Notes: generated by a model from the sequence alone, not told the origin. A stretch of 38,620 bases of DNA from Deltaproteobacteria bacterium (GCA_021779135.1 JAJYBH010000017.1:1-38620); one strand, 5' to 3'. Counted from the stretch's first letter, positions 1 through 7,255 are shown. Program-made: numbers and translations.

Positions 1-545
1 ACGGCCTCCACCGTCATGCGCTCATGGGTCGGACAGAACCCTTCCCAGAAGATGAACTCCTTCTCCGGAACGAACTTTGCCACCCAGCGCCCCAGGTTGC
101 GATCCGGTACAAAGATCAGCTTGTCCTCCTTCAGCGACCGGACCACCTTGATGGCATTGGCCGAGGTGCAGCAGATATCGGAGCAGGCCTTCACCTCGGC
201 AGACGAGTTGACGTAGGTCACCACCGGCACGCCGGGGTGCCGGGCCTTCAGCGCCTCCAGCTCCGCCGCCGTGACCATGTCGGCCATCGGGCATCCTGCA
301 TCCGGGCGGGGCAACAGCACCTTTTTCTGAGGGGAGAGAATGGCGGCCGATTCGGCCATGAAGTGCACGCCGCAGAAGACGATCACATCCGCGCTCGTCT
401 TGGCCGCCTCCATGGAGAGCCCCAGTGAGTCGCCGGTGATATCGGCGATCTCCTGCACCTCGTCGCGCATGTAATTGTGGGCCAAGAGCACGGCATTGTG
501 CTGTTTCAGAAGATCCCTGATCTGTTGTTGGATGGTTTCGCTCAT
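1..545 (-). CDS. nadA: Quinolinate synthase NadA (5' part; gene runs off the left edge)
   Basis: NadA condenses iminoaspartate with dihydroxyacetone phosphate to form quinolinate in de novo NAD synthesis, using a [4Fe-4S] cluster in the cytosol. The minus-strand reading from ATG 545 begins [13 protein letters not shown] and gives 181 codons before the window edge. It contains the family signatures AHNY (around residue 22), FCGVHFMAE (around 58), AGCPMAD (around 84, carrying the first cluster cysteine) and [11 protein letters not shown] (around 170, carrying the second). The third cysteine region lies outside the window. An AAGGAGC ribosome site sits about 8 bases upstream of the start. Only the 3' end is missing; nothing suggests damage. 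Confidence 0.95.
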   Translation of the reverse strand, partial: MSETIQQQIRDLLKQHNAVLLAHNYMRDEVQEIADITGDSLGLSMEAAKTSADVIVFCGVHFMAESAAILSPQKKVLLPRPDAGCPMADMVTAAELEALKARHPGVPVVTYVNSSAEVKACSDICCTSANAIKVVRSLKEDKLIFVPDRNLGRWVAKFVPEKEFIFWEGFCPTHERMTVEA

Positions 546-682
546 GGCTTTTGCTCCTTCTGCTGTACGACCGGCTTGCGGCCGGCATGTCGAAGGGTCA
601 GCATACGCGAAAGACCCTCAAAAGACAAGAGCGCCCGCCTGAAAGCGTGCTTTCCATGAACAGATCCCGTAACAACGGCTGA

Positions 683-1042
683 TTATTTTCCCGGGTGTTC
701 CCAGGTGCCCGTTTCCCAGCGCTCAATAGCCACGCTGGCACGGAAGCCCAACAGGCCGGGTTCTGTCGCTACCCTGCGCAGAACCGCCAGGCAGATCTCC
801 GGATTGGTATCCAACGAATACACGGCCGCCAAACCGGCTACCACGGGAGAATCATTGTCAAGCAGGGTAATGAGGCCTTCCCGGCCGGACGTTCCATCGC
901 GCAGGATAGCCTCGTACAGCCCGGCAATCATCCGGGCGTGGGAATTCGCCCGCTCCTCGTCCATGGCTTCCAAGGCCTCATGGTGTGCCTTGGCCGCCGC
1001 GCAGAAACGGCTCAATAATCGTGCAAGCCTGTCGTCCGGCAT
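683..1042 (-). CDS. DUF2019 domain protein
   Basis: A 119-residue cytosolic protein of unknown function. The sequence matches the general build of the DUF2019 family: an N-terminal helical stretch (DDRLARLLSRFCAAA), then HEAT-like helices (GLITLLDNDSPVVAGLAAVYSL) and the closing aromatic GFRASVAIERWETG. I chose ATG 1042 because GGAGGG lies 7 bases upstream of it. A longer reading to 1117 would add 25 residues without a ribosome site. It is transcribed leftward toward nadA with a gap of about 140 bases, so the two may or may not be cotranscribed. Family assignment is by eye. Confidence 0.75.
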   Translation of the reverse strand: MPDDRLARLLSRFCAAAKAHHEALEAMDEERANSHARMIAGLYEAILRDGTSGREGLITLLDNDSPVVAGLAAVYSLDTNPEICLAVLRRVATEPGLLGFRASVAIERWETGTWEHPGK

Positions 1043-1122
1043 TGAGAACCCTCCGAGATAAATCCGCAACTCGTCGAAAATGTTATAAGTGAAATTCTTG
1101 ACTCGCGTAGACCGCAAAAGTG

Positions 1123-1146
1123 CCCCTGCCCGGCTACGAGCAGGGG
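1123..1146 (-). terminator. Possible leftward terminator hairpin
   Basis: CCCCTGC and GCAGGGG form a perfect 7-bp stem around a 10-base loop. On the minus strand the stem is followed by CACTTTTG, a weak T-run. It lies downstream of the leftward secreted-protein gene and the glycosyltransferase-like remnant, and upstream of the DUF2019 start, so it could end leftward transcription there. Confidence 0.4.
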
Positions 1147-1150
1147 ATAC

Positions 1151-1333
1151 TCAAATGTCAGGCAGCCCGATCGAGCATTTCTGATACACCATGACTTCTG
1201 CCCCTGCTTTGCCGAGCGATCGGGCGATGCATTTGACGGTGGTGGTATTGCCACGCATCGCTCCGAAAATGTTTGGCGAGACAAGAGCAATTTGCCTGGC
1301 GCCATTATGGGAGATAAACAGGAGTGCTGGCAA
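1151..1333 (-). pseudogene. Glycosyltransferase-like N-terminal remnant
   Basis: A 60-codon open stretch starts at TTG and reads IALVSPNIFGAMRGNTTTV, followed by IARSLGKAGAEVMVY. This resembles the first beta-strand, glycine-rich loop and helix of a GT-B (glycosyltransferase family 4-like) N-terminus. The reading stops at TGA after about one fiftieth of a kilobase of recognisable homology, and no continuation is clear in the other frames. It is most likely a degraded leftover; a genuine short ORF is less likely. The similarity is short and judged by eye. Confidence 0.3.
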
Positions 1334-1421
1334 GTCTCATGACAATTTTCATGAATAGAGCGCGCCTGCGAAGGAATCTGTTGCGGATGCGGCCTCAGCA
1401 ACGGCTATTCAAACAGCCGGA

Positions 1422-2717
1422 TTACATGCGGATATTCAGTCCTTTTGCCGTGACCCTGCCGCTTCTCACCGTCAGCGTTCCCCTGAAGGTCGAAGCACCT
1501 CCCGTTGCGTTCCAGTTCGCGTCCATGCCTCCGTTCAGAGTTACGTTGAAGCCGTTGTTCAGCAGCAGGTTTTCTGGCTGTGCCGATGCATATGTGTCTC
1601 TGACCATGATGGTGCAGTCCTTGCTGAGGGCCTGGCTTACGGCAAGCAGGGTATCATAGCCCCTTTCCCACGGGATCAGGACCGGGTTCTGAATGACCGA
1701 AAACGCTGCGGTAACGATTTTGCCGATATCCATGACAGCGCTGCACAGCTTGCCGTCGACCGCATCAACCGTGCAATTGCCCCACCCGACCGTCGAGTAC
1801 CAGGGTGGGGCTGCCGTCAGCACTACCGTTGCACCCGTTATAAAAGCGGCGCTGCAGCCGGTCTGAGAGCCGTTGATGCAGTTTATGCCGTCCGGGTTGC
1901 TGGTGACCGTCCCGGTACCCGAAACAGTAACGGTAAGCTGCTTTGTTGTCGGCGCGATAACGGAATACGAGGTCAGTTCCCTGGTCTGCGTCACCGATGT
2001 CTGGCCGGAAACCATATCTAAAGTGGAAGCTATCATCTTCACCAGGCCGACCCCCGGCGCAAACCACTCTTCGACGGTTGACATGGTGGTCGTTCCCTCT
2101 TCCGTGTTCTGTATCGTCTCGATCATCTTGACCGCCTGAAAGGTCCCGGCAGGAACGGACACGCTTTCAGCGGGATGCACGGTGATGGTGACTTCCTGAG
2201 TGCTGGTACTGTCGATGGCAGGACCGCCATTGACCGATACCTGTGACGACTGTGTACTGGTCCTGGTCTCGACGGTCCCATTGGCGACACTGGATGGAAA
2301 CCACAGCTCGGATGGTGAATAGGTATTGTCTGAAACGGTCGTGCTTGAGATGACAATTGGCGGATTGTCGGGAATAATAAAAATGGTTTCCATATGATCC
2401 GTAATGCCGGATGCCGTAACACAGAGTGCCCCTGCCAGACAGGATTCGTACGTGGTATAGGCCGTGATGGTATTGTTGTTGCTCAAGGAGATAATGGACT
2501 TGAATCGGCCGTCATTCTCGACAGTGACCGCTTCAGTCCCTGATACAAGCGCCGGAGACCAATCGAGCACGGACAATCGTTGGGCGTTATAATTCCAGCT
2601 GTTTCCTATTGTTGCAGGAAAATAGCTCGCATCATAAGCCATCGCCGTGCCGAAGCACATCGTTACCGGCAATAAAGACAGGCATGCTACCATCGACCGG
2701 AAAAATAGATGTCTCAT
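1422..2717 (-). CDS. Secreted protein with a bacterial-repeat (InlB-like) domain
   Basis: A 431-residue exported protein of unknown function. Residues 1-27 form a typical signal peptide (MRHLFFRSMV, hydrophobic core, then TAMA before YDASYFP). Residues around 30-270 are a beta-rich region with many Ser/Thr and NTITAYTTY-type strands. A repeat of the 'Bacterial repeat' type follows (VTVSGTGTVTSNPDG, paired cysteines, then VTAAF), as seen in many Geobacter surface proteins. The C-terminus (TLNGGMDANWN, then GTLTVRSGRVTAKGL) resembles the end of pectate-lyase-like or surface proteins of that group. AAAGGAGGG sits 6-7 bases upstream of ATG 2717, which decides this start over an upstream one at 2798. 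It is a lone gene facing left. Confidence 0.8.
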   Translation of the reverse strand: MRHLFFRSMVACLSLLPVTMCFGTAMAYDASYFPATIGNSWNYNAQRLSVLDWSPALVSGTEAVTVENDGRFKSIISLSNNNTITAYTTYESCLAGALCVTASGITDHMETIFIIPDNPPIVISSTTVSDNTYSPSELWFPSSVANGTVETRTSTQSSQVSVNGGPAIDSTSTQEVTITVHPAESVSVPAGTFQAVKMIETIQNTEEGTTTMSTVEEWFAPGVGLVKMIASTLDMVSGQTSVTQTRELTSYSVIAPTTKQLTVTVSGTGTVTSNPDGINCINGSQTGCSAAFITGATVVLTAAPPWYSTVGWGNCTVDAVDGKLCSAVMDIGKIVTAAFSVIQNPVLIPWERGYDTLLAVSQALSKDCTIMVRDTYASAQPENLLLNNGFNVTLNGGMDANWNATGGASTFRGTLTVRSGRVTAKGLNIRM

Positions 2718-3113
2718 ATACTCCCTCCTTTGTGTAGTGTTCCCCGTTCCAGTCACCACGATTCCAGGATATTCCCTGCGGATTGTTATGGAGTCCACCC
2801 GGTAGCGGCAGTCTTGCGGGTGCCCCGGACACGGCCTCTCCGGGGTACAGATCTACTGCGCCGCCATGTACAAAGATTACGCTTTTCTAATAATAGTGTC
2901 TAGGGGGATTGTGCAAATCAGGCTCGGTACCGTCACGAAAGGTACCTTCTCTGGCCCAGTATGATCACGGATGATTTGCTTGGCTACTGGCGCGGTTTTC
3001 GGTAGGTCGGGTGGCCTGATAGGTTGCTGTAAAACAGCGTGGTCTTGCCAGGGAAACAGCTTCCCGGGGATTGCCACGGGCCACCCCGGCCGCGGCAAAC
3101 GGTGTCTTTCCCC
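2718..3113. other. Intergenic stretch before tRNA-Pro, no gene seen
   Basis: I see no credible gene here. It must hold the leftward promoter of the secreted protein. There are two GGTACC hexamers 16 bases apart near 2930-2950 and a small GGGAA/TTCCC hairpin near 3055-3070, neither with an obvious role. A leftward reading that crosses the tRNA is an artefact of tRNA antisense. Confidence 0.5.
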
Positions 3114-3142
3114 TTGACAAAAAACCTCGAAAGCGCTAGAAA
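3114..3142 (+). promoter_or_regulatory. Sigma-70-type promoter of tRNA-Pro
   Basis: A perfect TTGACA -35 (3114-3119) is followed after 17 bases by TAGAAA (3137-3142). The mature tRNA begins 11 bases downstream. The strong -35 and correct spacing fit a stable-RNA promoter. Confidence 0.8.
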
Positions 3143-3152
3143 AAAGGTTCTT

Positions 3153-3229
3153 CGGGATGTAGCGCAGCCTGGTAGCGCACCTGCTTCGGGAGCAGGGGGT
3201 CGCTAGTTCGAATCTAGTCATCCCGACCA
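3153..3229 (+). tRNA. tRNA-Pro (anticodon CGG)
   Basis: A complete 77-base cloverleaf with an encoded CCA end. The acceptor stem is CGGGATG paired with CATCCCG. The D arm contains AGCCTGGTAGC. The anticodon arm CCTGC/GCAGG closes a 7-base loop TTCGGGA, giving anticodon CGG, which reads CCG proline codons. The T arm contains GTTCGAATC. The 3' 50 bases lie within the 56-bp attachment repeat, so after integration the gene is made of a chromosomal 5' part and an element-derived 3' part, and remains functional in sequence. Confidence 0.97.
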
Positions 3230-3235
3230 TACAAA
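3180..3235 (+). repeat. attL: 56-bp direct repeat (3' tRNA-Pro)
   Basis: These 56 bases run from the tRNA anticodon arm to 6 bases past its CCA end. They recur without mismatch at 13279-13334. The identity stops abruptly on both sides. This is the core attachment repeat left by site-specific integration into a tRNA gene. Confidence 0.95.
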
Positions 3236-3239
3236 TCAA

Positions 3240-3270
3240 GGGGTTACGCCAACCGGCGCAACCCCTTTTT
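3240..3270 (+). terminator. Rho-independent terminator after tRNA-Pro, supplied by the element
   Basis: GGGGTT and AACCCC arms, with an inner GCC/GGC, form a hairpin followed by TTTTT. It lies just inside the left end of the island, directly after the regenerated tRNA. The original terminator is now beyond attR at 13338-13371, so the element brings a replacement. Confidence 0.85.
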
Positions 3271-3277
3271 GCTTCTA

Positions 3278-3299
3278 TGGAACCTCTCGTGGAACCTCT
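3278..3299. repeat. Left pair of TGGAACCTCT repeats (candidate integrase arm sites)
   Basis: TGGAACCTCT occurs at 3278-3287 and 3290-3299 (period 12) just inside the left end. The same nonamer core is paired at 13122-13130 and 13133-13141 (period 11) just inside the right end, in the same orientation. Paired short direct repeats near both ends of an element are typical of tyrosine-integrase arm-type sites. The function is inferred. Confidence 0.6.
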
Positions 3300-3318
3300 G
3301 TTGTTTTTTTACTGGTTT

Positions 3319-4206
3319 TTACTTCTTCTCTTTATACCCATGAGCCTTAAGATACTTCCGTACCATATCAGCCAATTCTTCATTCAACTCGCCTGTCCAT
3401 ATAAGCGATTTTTGCTTACATACCTCGAAAAGGCTTTCGAATATGGCCGACTCATTTTCAATCAGCGTGGGATATCGGGGATTGAGTGTGGACGGTCGCC
3501 ATTTTGCTGGTTTTTGTAATTCTTCAAGAACCGTACGCATATGAATGTACGCATTAGTCGCGAAGCTTTTAGACTCTGAATCAGAGGTAAGACCCAGGTT
3601 CTGCTTGGCCTTCAAAAACTCTGTCGTAATACCATCACCATCTACCTCAAGATTGCTGTTCTGTACCAACCGTACAAACCGCATCAGATGCTCAGCATCC
3701 ATTTCTTCCAGGAAACCGATCTGAAGCGGCAGGGTAAGATCAGATCCTTCAATAACATGCTCTTCCAAAGTTTCCAGCGCCTTTGACATGCACCCATCCA
3801 ACTCCGGTTTCTGTAGCAGCAGAAAACTGAATGGCTTGTCTGCCTTCCCCAGAAAAATAACCCGCCCATCATCCCCCTGGTACCAAGCGAACCGGGTAAT
3901 CTGGTTTTCCTCGCAAAAGCCTGCCATGTTGTTGGCCAACTCTTTGGCAAGCGTGGGTAAATGCCGCGGTGCGGGTACCATAGGTTGCCAGACCGCCGCA
4001 TCCAGTGGCGGGCTGCCATACATCAGATAGCCGGACGGCACGTTCAGCGCGGCAGAAAGCTTCGGAACCGCATCATGGGAAGGGGCGTTGTTGCCCTTCT
4101 CCCAGATACTGATCGACCCACGGGGCAGTCCGCTCTTGGTCGAAAGCAGATCCTGTGTAAGGCCATTCAGTATCCTGAGTGTTGTCAGTCGTTCATTTCG
4201 TTCCAT
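3319..4206 (-). CDS. XRE-family helix-turn-helix repressor of the island
   Basis: A 295-residue DNA-binding regulator. Residues about 5-60 form a Cro/CI-type HTH (RLTTLRILNGLTQDLL, then GSISIWEKGNNAPS, then LSAALNVPSGYLM). The remaining 230 residues are an unrecognised C-terminal domain, probably for dimerisation or signal sensing. I see no clear LexA-type peptidase pair. It is divergent from the AlpA-like gene with a 107-base shared control region, the usual layout for a satellite or prophage master repressor controlling alpA and replication. A dyad TAGTGT/ACACTA overlaps its own start codon, suggesting autoregulation. What inducer it answers to is unknown. Confidence 0.85.
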   Translation of the reverse strand: MERNERLTTLRILNGLTQDLLSTKSGLPRGSISIWEKGNNAPSHDAVPKLSAALNVPSGYLMYGSPPLDAAVWQPMVPAPRHLPTLAKELANNMAGFCEENQITRFAWYQGDDGRVIFLGKADKPFSFLLLQKPELDGCMSKALETLEEHVIEGSDLTLPLQIGFLEEMDAEHLMRFVRLVQNSNLEVDGDGITTEFLKAKQNLGLTSDSESKSFATNAYIHMRTVLEELQKPAKWRPSTLNPRYPTLIENESAIFESLFEVCKQKSLIWTGELNEELADMVRKYLKAHGYKEKK

Positions 4207-4227
4207 AGTGTCTTATTTCATACACTA
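4206..4227. promoter_or_regulatory. Operator-like dyad at the repressor start
   Basis: TAGTGT (4206-4211) and ACACTA (4222-4227) form a perfect 6-bp inverted repeat with a 10-base AT-rich centre. It overlaps the first base of the repressor start codon, so protein bound here would block repressor synthesis. Half-site size and placement fit an XRE autoregulatory operator (inferred). Confidence 0.5.
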
Positions 4228-4256
4228 AAATTATTTTTGATGCATTACTTTTTTGC

Positions 4257-4284
4257 TTGATTTTCTAACGTTAGGATTTATATT
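4257..4284 (+). promoter_or_regulatory. alpA-side promoter with a palindrome in the spacer
   Basis: TTGATT (4257-4262) and TATATT (4279-4284) are separated by 16 bases. The spacer contains the perfect 10-bp palindrome CTAACGTTAG (4265-4274). An operator between -35 and -10 is a classic repression layout. The start of the AlpA-like gene lies 30 bases further on. Confidence 0.55.
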
Positions 4285-4313
4285 ATTAGCAAGCAATTCA
4301 ACGGAGGTAATTT

Positions 4314-4574
4314 ATGTATTTGGAAGCTGCTGAGCAGGCACTCGAACATATTGCCAATAACAAACCACAGGGATGCATCGTTGATCCCCTGATTGCAGAC
4401 AAGACTTTACGGGAAAAGGTCTTCGGGGTCTCCAACGTGACCTGGTGGCACTGGCGCAAACAGGGGAAACTGCCGAAATCGCTCACCATCGGCCGGCGGC
4501 GTTTCTATCGACGCTCGGATATTGAAGCCTGGTTCGATGAGATGGTCTCGGCAGAGCCTGCTGATGCCCAGTAG
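4314..4574 (+). CDS. AlpA-like / MerR-type winged-helix regulator
   Basis: An 86-residue DNA-binding protein. Residues about 30-76 form the excisionase/AlpA-type helix-turn-helix (LREKVFGVSNVTWWHWRKQG, then KSLTIGRRRFYRRSDIEAWF), the recognition helix and wing of the family. Proteins of this type in P4-like satellites and PICIs activate integrase, act as excision factors, or activate replication genes. GGAGGT lies 6 bases upstream of ATG 4314. It is the first gene of the rightward module, 9 bases ahead of the initiator-like gene, and probably cotranscribed with it. Which of the family roles it plays is not decided by sequence. Confidence 0.85.
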   Translation: MYLEAAEQALEHIANNKPQGCIVDPLIADKTLREKVFGVSNVTWWHWRKQGKLPKSLTIGRRRFYRRSDIEAWFDEMVSAEPADAQ

Positions 4575-4583
4575 TACAGGAGA

Positions 4584-5702
4584 ATGAGTTACCCAATCAA
4601 AAGTCAGGGTGTTTTGGACCTGGCCGGATGGGCCCCCACGGGAGATCTGATCGATCACAGCTGGTTCCGCCATGTCCGTCGCAAGAACAAACCCTACTAT
4701 CAGGCCATACTGCTGCTGGGACGGATCACATACATGTATCGACCGGTGGATGTCCTGGACCCGAGAAGCCAACTGGTAATCGGACGTGCCCAGAAATTCG
4801 AGGCAGACCTGTGGCAGCAGAGCCGAAGATCGCTGGCCGCCTATTTCGGAATGTCCATGAATGATGTGGACGCTGCTCTGGAGGCATTGAAACGTATTGG
4901 AGTGGTCTGGACGGAATTGAGAACCATCGTCGTCAAGGGGCAGCGCATGTCCAACACCATGTATATCGGCCTTAACACTATGATATTACGTGAAATATCG
5001 ACCCCTATGGTACTGCAGACCCATAGCTATACCTCTGCAGAGGGAGAGCTATCCGACTCCAGTACTATAGCTATGGGTCTACAGAGGGATACAAATACAG
5101 AGATTACCCAGAAGATAACCCAGAAAAGCAGAAGCAGGGCTGCTGCCGGGAAATCTCGATGTTCTGCAAAACAGATAATTTCACAGGCCGTCTGGGAAGC
5201 AGTCACAGCCCTTCCCCCAGCCCTTCAGCGGGACGCCTGCCAGATCGCCCATGAGGAGGCAGAGGCCGGTGATGAGGTAATTGTCAGCAACTTTCTGTTG
5301 ATGGCCTCACGGAAGGATCTCACCGGCGGGTTGTTGCGCAGTGCAGTGCGCCAGGATTATGCGGCTGACCAACGGAAACAGGTGATGGACCAGGATGCAA
5401 TCCAGCAGAAAAGTCTCGCCAATAAAAAGGCCAATGAGCACCAGCGTACCTTAGAGGAAGAGGAACAATCACAAGAGGCCCGTGAGTGGTGCGCCAGCGA
5501 AGAAGGTAAACAGTTTCTGCACCTGTTCGAGCCACTGCCGGAATCAATGCTGTCGGAAGAAGACCGGGAATCGCGGGAACGTGTCCAGAGAGACAGACTC
5601 AATCGACAGCGTCAGTTATTGCTGAATGACGGTCTCCTGGACAGCCAACATGGACTCGATACGTGTCCACAAATGTGCACTAATGCTGTCAGCAGCGCGT
5701 AG
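4584..5702 (+). CDS. Replication-initiator-like winged-helix protein with internal iterons
   Basis: A 372-residue protein I assign tentatively as the island's replication initiator. Residues about 65-135 look like a winged helix (QQSRRSLAAYFGMSMNDVD, ALEALKRIGVVW, a beta-hairpin TELRTIVVKGQ). A Ser/Thr-rich linker (about 140-190) follows, then a charged, probably coiled-coil C-terminus (about 255-345). The DNA encoding the linker carries four phased 22-bp repeats. Organisation as DNA-binding domain, linker-with-origin, then C-terminal interaction domain is that of lambda O. AGGAG is only 1-2 bases from ATG 4584, but no other start fits. No helicase or primase motif is visible, so it would load a host helicase. 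It could instead be an unrelated DNA-binding protein. Confidence 0.6.
   Translation: MSYPIKSQGVLDLAGWAPTGDLIDHSWFRHVRRKNKPYYQAILLLGRITYMYRPVDVLDPRSQLVIGRAQKFEADLWQQSRRSLAAYFGMSMNDVDAALEALKRIGVVWTELRTIVVKGQRMSNTMYIGLNTMILREISTPMVLQTHSYTSAEGELSDSSTIAMGLQRDTNTEITQKITQKSRSRAAAGKSRCSAKQIISQAVWEAVTALPPALQRDACQIAHEEAEAGDEVIVSNFLLMASRKDLTGGLLRSAVRQDYAADQRKQVMDQDAIQQKSLANKKANEHQRTLEEEEQSQEAREWCASEEGKQFLHLFEPLPESMLSEEDRESRERVQRDRLNRQRQLLLNDGLLDSQHGLDTCPQMCTNAVSSA
5001..5088. repeat. Four tandem 22-bp iterons inside the initiator-like gene (candidate ori)
   Basis: Units begin at 5001, 5023, 5045 and 5067, each exactly 22 bases. All four have CTAT at unit positions 5-8 and CT-N-CAG at 13-18. Units 2 and 4 match at 18 of 22 positions; units 1 and 3 match unit 4 at 13 of 22. 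Because 22 is not a multiple of 3, the repeat runs through different reading frames and encodes dissimilar residues, so selection is on the DNA. A 19-bp inverted repeat with one mismatch (5013-5031 against 5066-5084) and a perfect CCTCTGCAGAGG palindrome (5032-5043) overlie the array. An A-rich stretch follows (5089-5140), a possible unwinding region. Confidence 0.7.
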
Positions 5703-6289
5703 ATTAACCGGATAAAAGTAAAGCAAATAAGCATGTTGCAGCCATATAGGAAACAAACAAAACAGTTACAACTTTTCAGATAGGAGAGATTTTTCGCAGC
5801 ATCATTGCCCGGTGTACCCAGAGCTGGTGAGCCTTATGGCCCGGTCGGACACCACCCACGGGATTGGCCAACCTAAGCAGAGCCCTTTCATGTCGAGGTA
5901 CACGCACCTCCCCCTCGCATGACCGTACGCAGTCAGAAATCCGAAGACGGCCGGAATACCCCCGGTAACGGCGCCCCTGGAAAGGCGTTTCCGCTCAACG
6001 ATATGTAACTGTTGATCCGGAATCTGAGGAAGGACCGGGATACCCCCGAAGTCCGGCGCCTTGGAAAGGCATTTTCTGGCAGGCACAATCGAGGACCTGT
6101 TTAACGTGATCCACCGGTAGAGTCCCGGTTCACGGCAGACAGCAGACTATTGGCAGGAATCCTTGCCAGGTCCAGATACAAGGGACACTACGAAAAGCAG
6201 GAAGACGGAGCTGCTACCGTCGGCATGGCGATGCCGGAAAAAGAGCATGTCATCTCACCACGCGGGCCGGCAACGGCCAGAGGTAATCA
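5703..6289. other. 587-base spacer with repeats and strong secondary structure, no convincing gene
   Basis: I find no well-supported ORF between the initiator-like gene and the second recombinase. The stretch contains a nested hairpin (CATG and GAGGT pairing with ACCTC and CATG, about 5889-5922), TGGCC/GGCCA arms (5838-5870), two ~57-base imperfect direct repeats (see 5936-6076) and an 18-base near-palindrome TGGCAGGAATCCTTGCCA (6151-6168). A 94-codon leftward reading from GTG 6086 exists but lacks a ribosome site. Candidate roles are a structured RNA, a second replication or transfer site, or a regulatory region. The sequence does not decide among them. Confidence 0.45.
5936..6076. repeat. 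Two ~57-bp imperfect direct repeats, each with a hairpin
   Basis: Copy 1 (5936-5992) and copy 2 (6019-6076) align over their whole length with about three quarters identity and start 83 bases apart. Shared blocks include AATC-GA-GA-GG, CCGG-ATACCCCCG, CGGCGCC and TGGAAAGGC. GGCGCC with the downstream AGGC(G) can form a small hairpin in each. Confidence 0.65.
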
Positions 6290-7255
6290 ATGAAACACAG
6301 ATGGCCAAAATCACTTTATTCCCAGGTCGAGGCGGTTTTTCACTCGGTCCGTTCCATCGGAAAGTCAAAGAGGGATACCGATAAGGGAATCCGTTCATTC
6401 GGATCATGGGAAGTCTACAAGAGTGAGACCCACCGTTTAGCCAAATTCATGCATAAGAACGGGCGAACCAGCATCCTCGATACCCTGTCGGTTTTGGACG
6501 ACATGGCAGAGTACCTTGAAGAGCGACTGGCGCACTACGTCGAGAAGAAACGGTCGCGCCAGACCATGGAGACCATTCTTTCCGCACTGGGAAAGTTCGA
6601 ACACGCCATCAATCACTATATCGATATCCACTCTCTGGATATTCCCAGACTGGAGACAGAAAAACTGCGCATGGAATTCTACGCCCGCAGCCGAAAACTG
6701 CTCCGGAAATCAAGCAAGATCTTCGACAACCGTGCCTACCCCGATCCGATCCGGCTTATCGCCGCCATCAGCGACGGGACGTTTCAACTTCAGGCGTCAC
6801 TGCAATACGAAGGAGGCTTGCGTACCGAAGGTGTCGGCGCACCTAGCAACCGGCGCTTGAAGAATCCCCTGACCACTAACGGGCTGCGTGGTATCGGCAC
6901 TGATCCGGTCACCGCATCCCCTGTAGGTGTTGTCGCCTCGGTGGAGAAAGGCGGTAAGGAAACTGAGCATTACGTCTCCGTCCCGACCTACTGGAGACTG
7001 GAAGAACATATTTCCCGTCACGGAAAGCTGGAGAGCGAGTACTTCGCCTATGTTGAGGCAATCAACACGGCTGCCAAGGTTACCAGCCAATATGCCCCTG
7101 GTCGCGGTAGCCACGGCCTGAAACATAACTTCGCCCAGGAGCGTTATCTGGAATGTATTGCCCACGGCATGAGCCATGAGCAGGCCCTGCAGCAGACTTC
7201 TCTGGAAACCTCCCACTTTCGGCTGCGGGAAACCCTGACCTACACGAGAGGATGA
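6290..7255 (+). CDS. Second tyrosine-recombinase-like protein with a substituted catalytic residue
   Basis: A 321-residue protein with an N-terminal SAM-like/arm region (about 35-120) and a C-terminal tyrosine-recombinase fold. Recognisable sites are R178 in GGLRTEG, a lysine hairpin EKGGKETEHYV (about 219-229), H275 in HGLKHNFA, H309 in ETSHFR and Y318 in LTYTRG. The second catalytic arginine of the HxxR motif is replaced by K278. It resembles the 'Integrase_1' type found in integrative elements more than the P4-type integrase at the other end. AGAGGT lies 7 bases upstream of ATG 6290. Stop TGA and the next ATG are one base apart. It may be a resolvase or dimer-resolution enzyme, a second integrase, or a catalytically weak accessory protein. 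Confidence 0.65.
   Translation: MKHRWPKSLYSQVEAVFHSVRSIGKSKRDTDKGIRSFGSWEVYKSETHRLAKFMHKNGRTSILDTLSVLDDMAEYLEERLAHYVEKKRSRQTMETILSALGKFEHAINHYIDIHSLDIPRLETEKLRMEFYARSRKLLRKSSKIFDNRAYPDPIRLIAAISDGTFQLQASLQYEGGLRTEGVGAPSNRRLKNPLTTNGLRGIGTDPVTASPVGVVASVEKGGKETEHYVSVPTYWRLEEHISRHGKLESEYFAYVEAINTAAKVTSQYAPGRGSHGLKHNFAQERYLECIAHGMSHEQALQQTSLETSHFRLRETLTYTRG

Noticed and set aside
22-588. A 188-codon leftward ORF
   Set aside because: It is an out-of-frame shadow of nadA; the nadA frame from 545 has the family motifs.
2877-3239. A leftward 120-codon ORF with FELATPCSRSRCATRLRYIP
   Set aside because: That stretch is the well-known false translation of tRNA antisense; it crosses the tRNA-Pro gene.
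5802-6086. A 94-codon leftward ORF with an internal repeat (LS, GGIP)
   Set aside because: It has a GTG start with no ribosome site; the repeat is better described at DNA level. Left open as a minor alternative, not called a gene.
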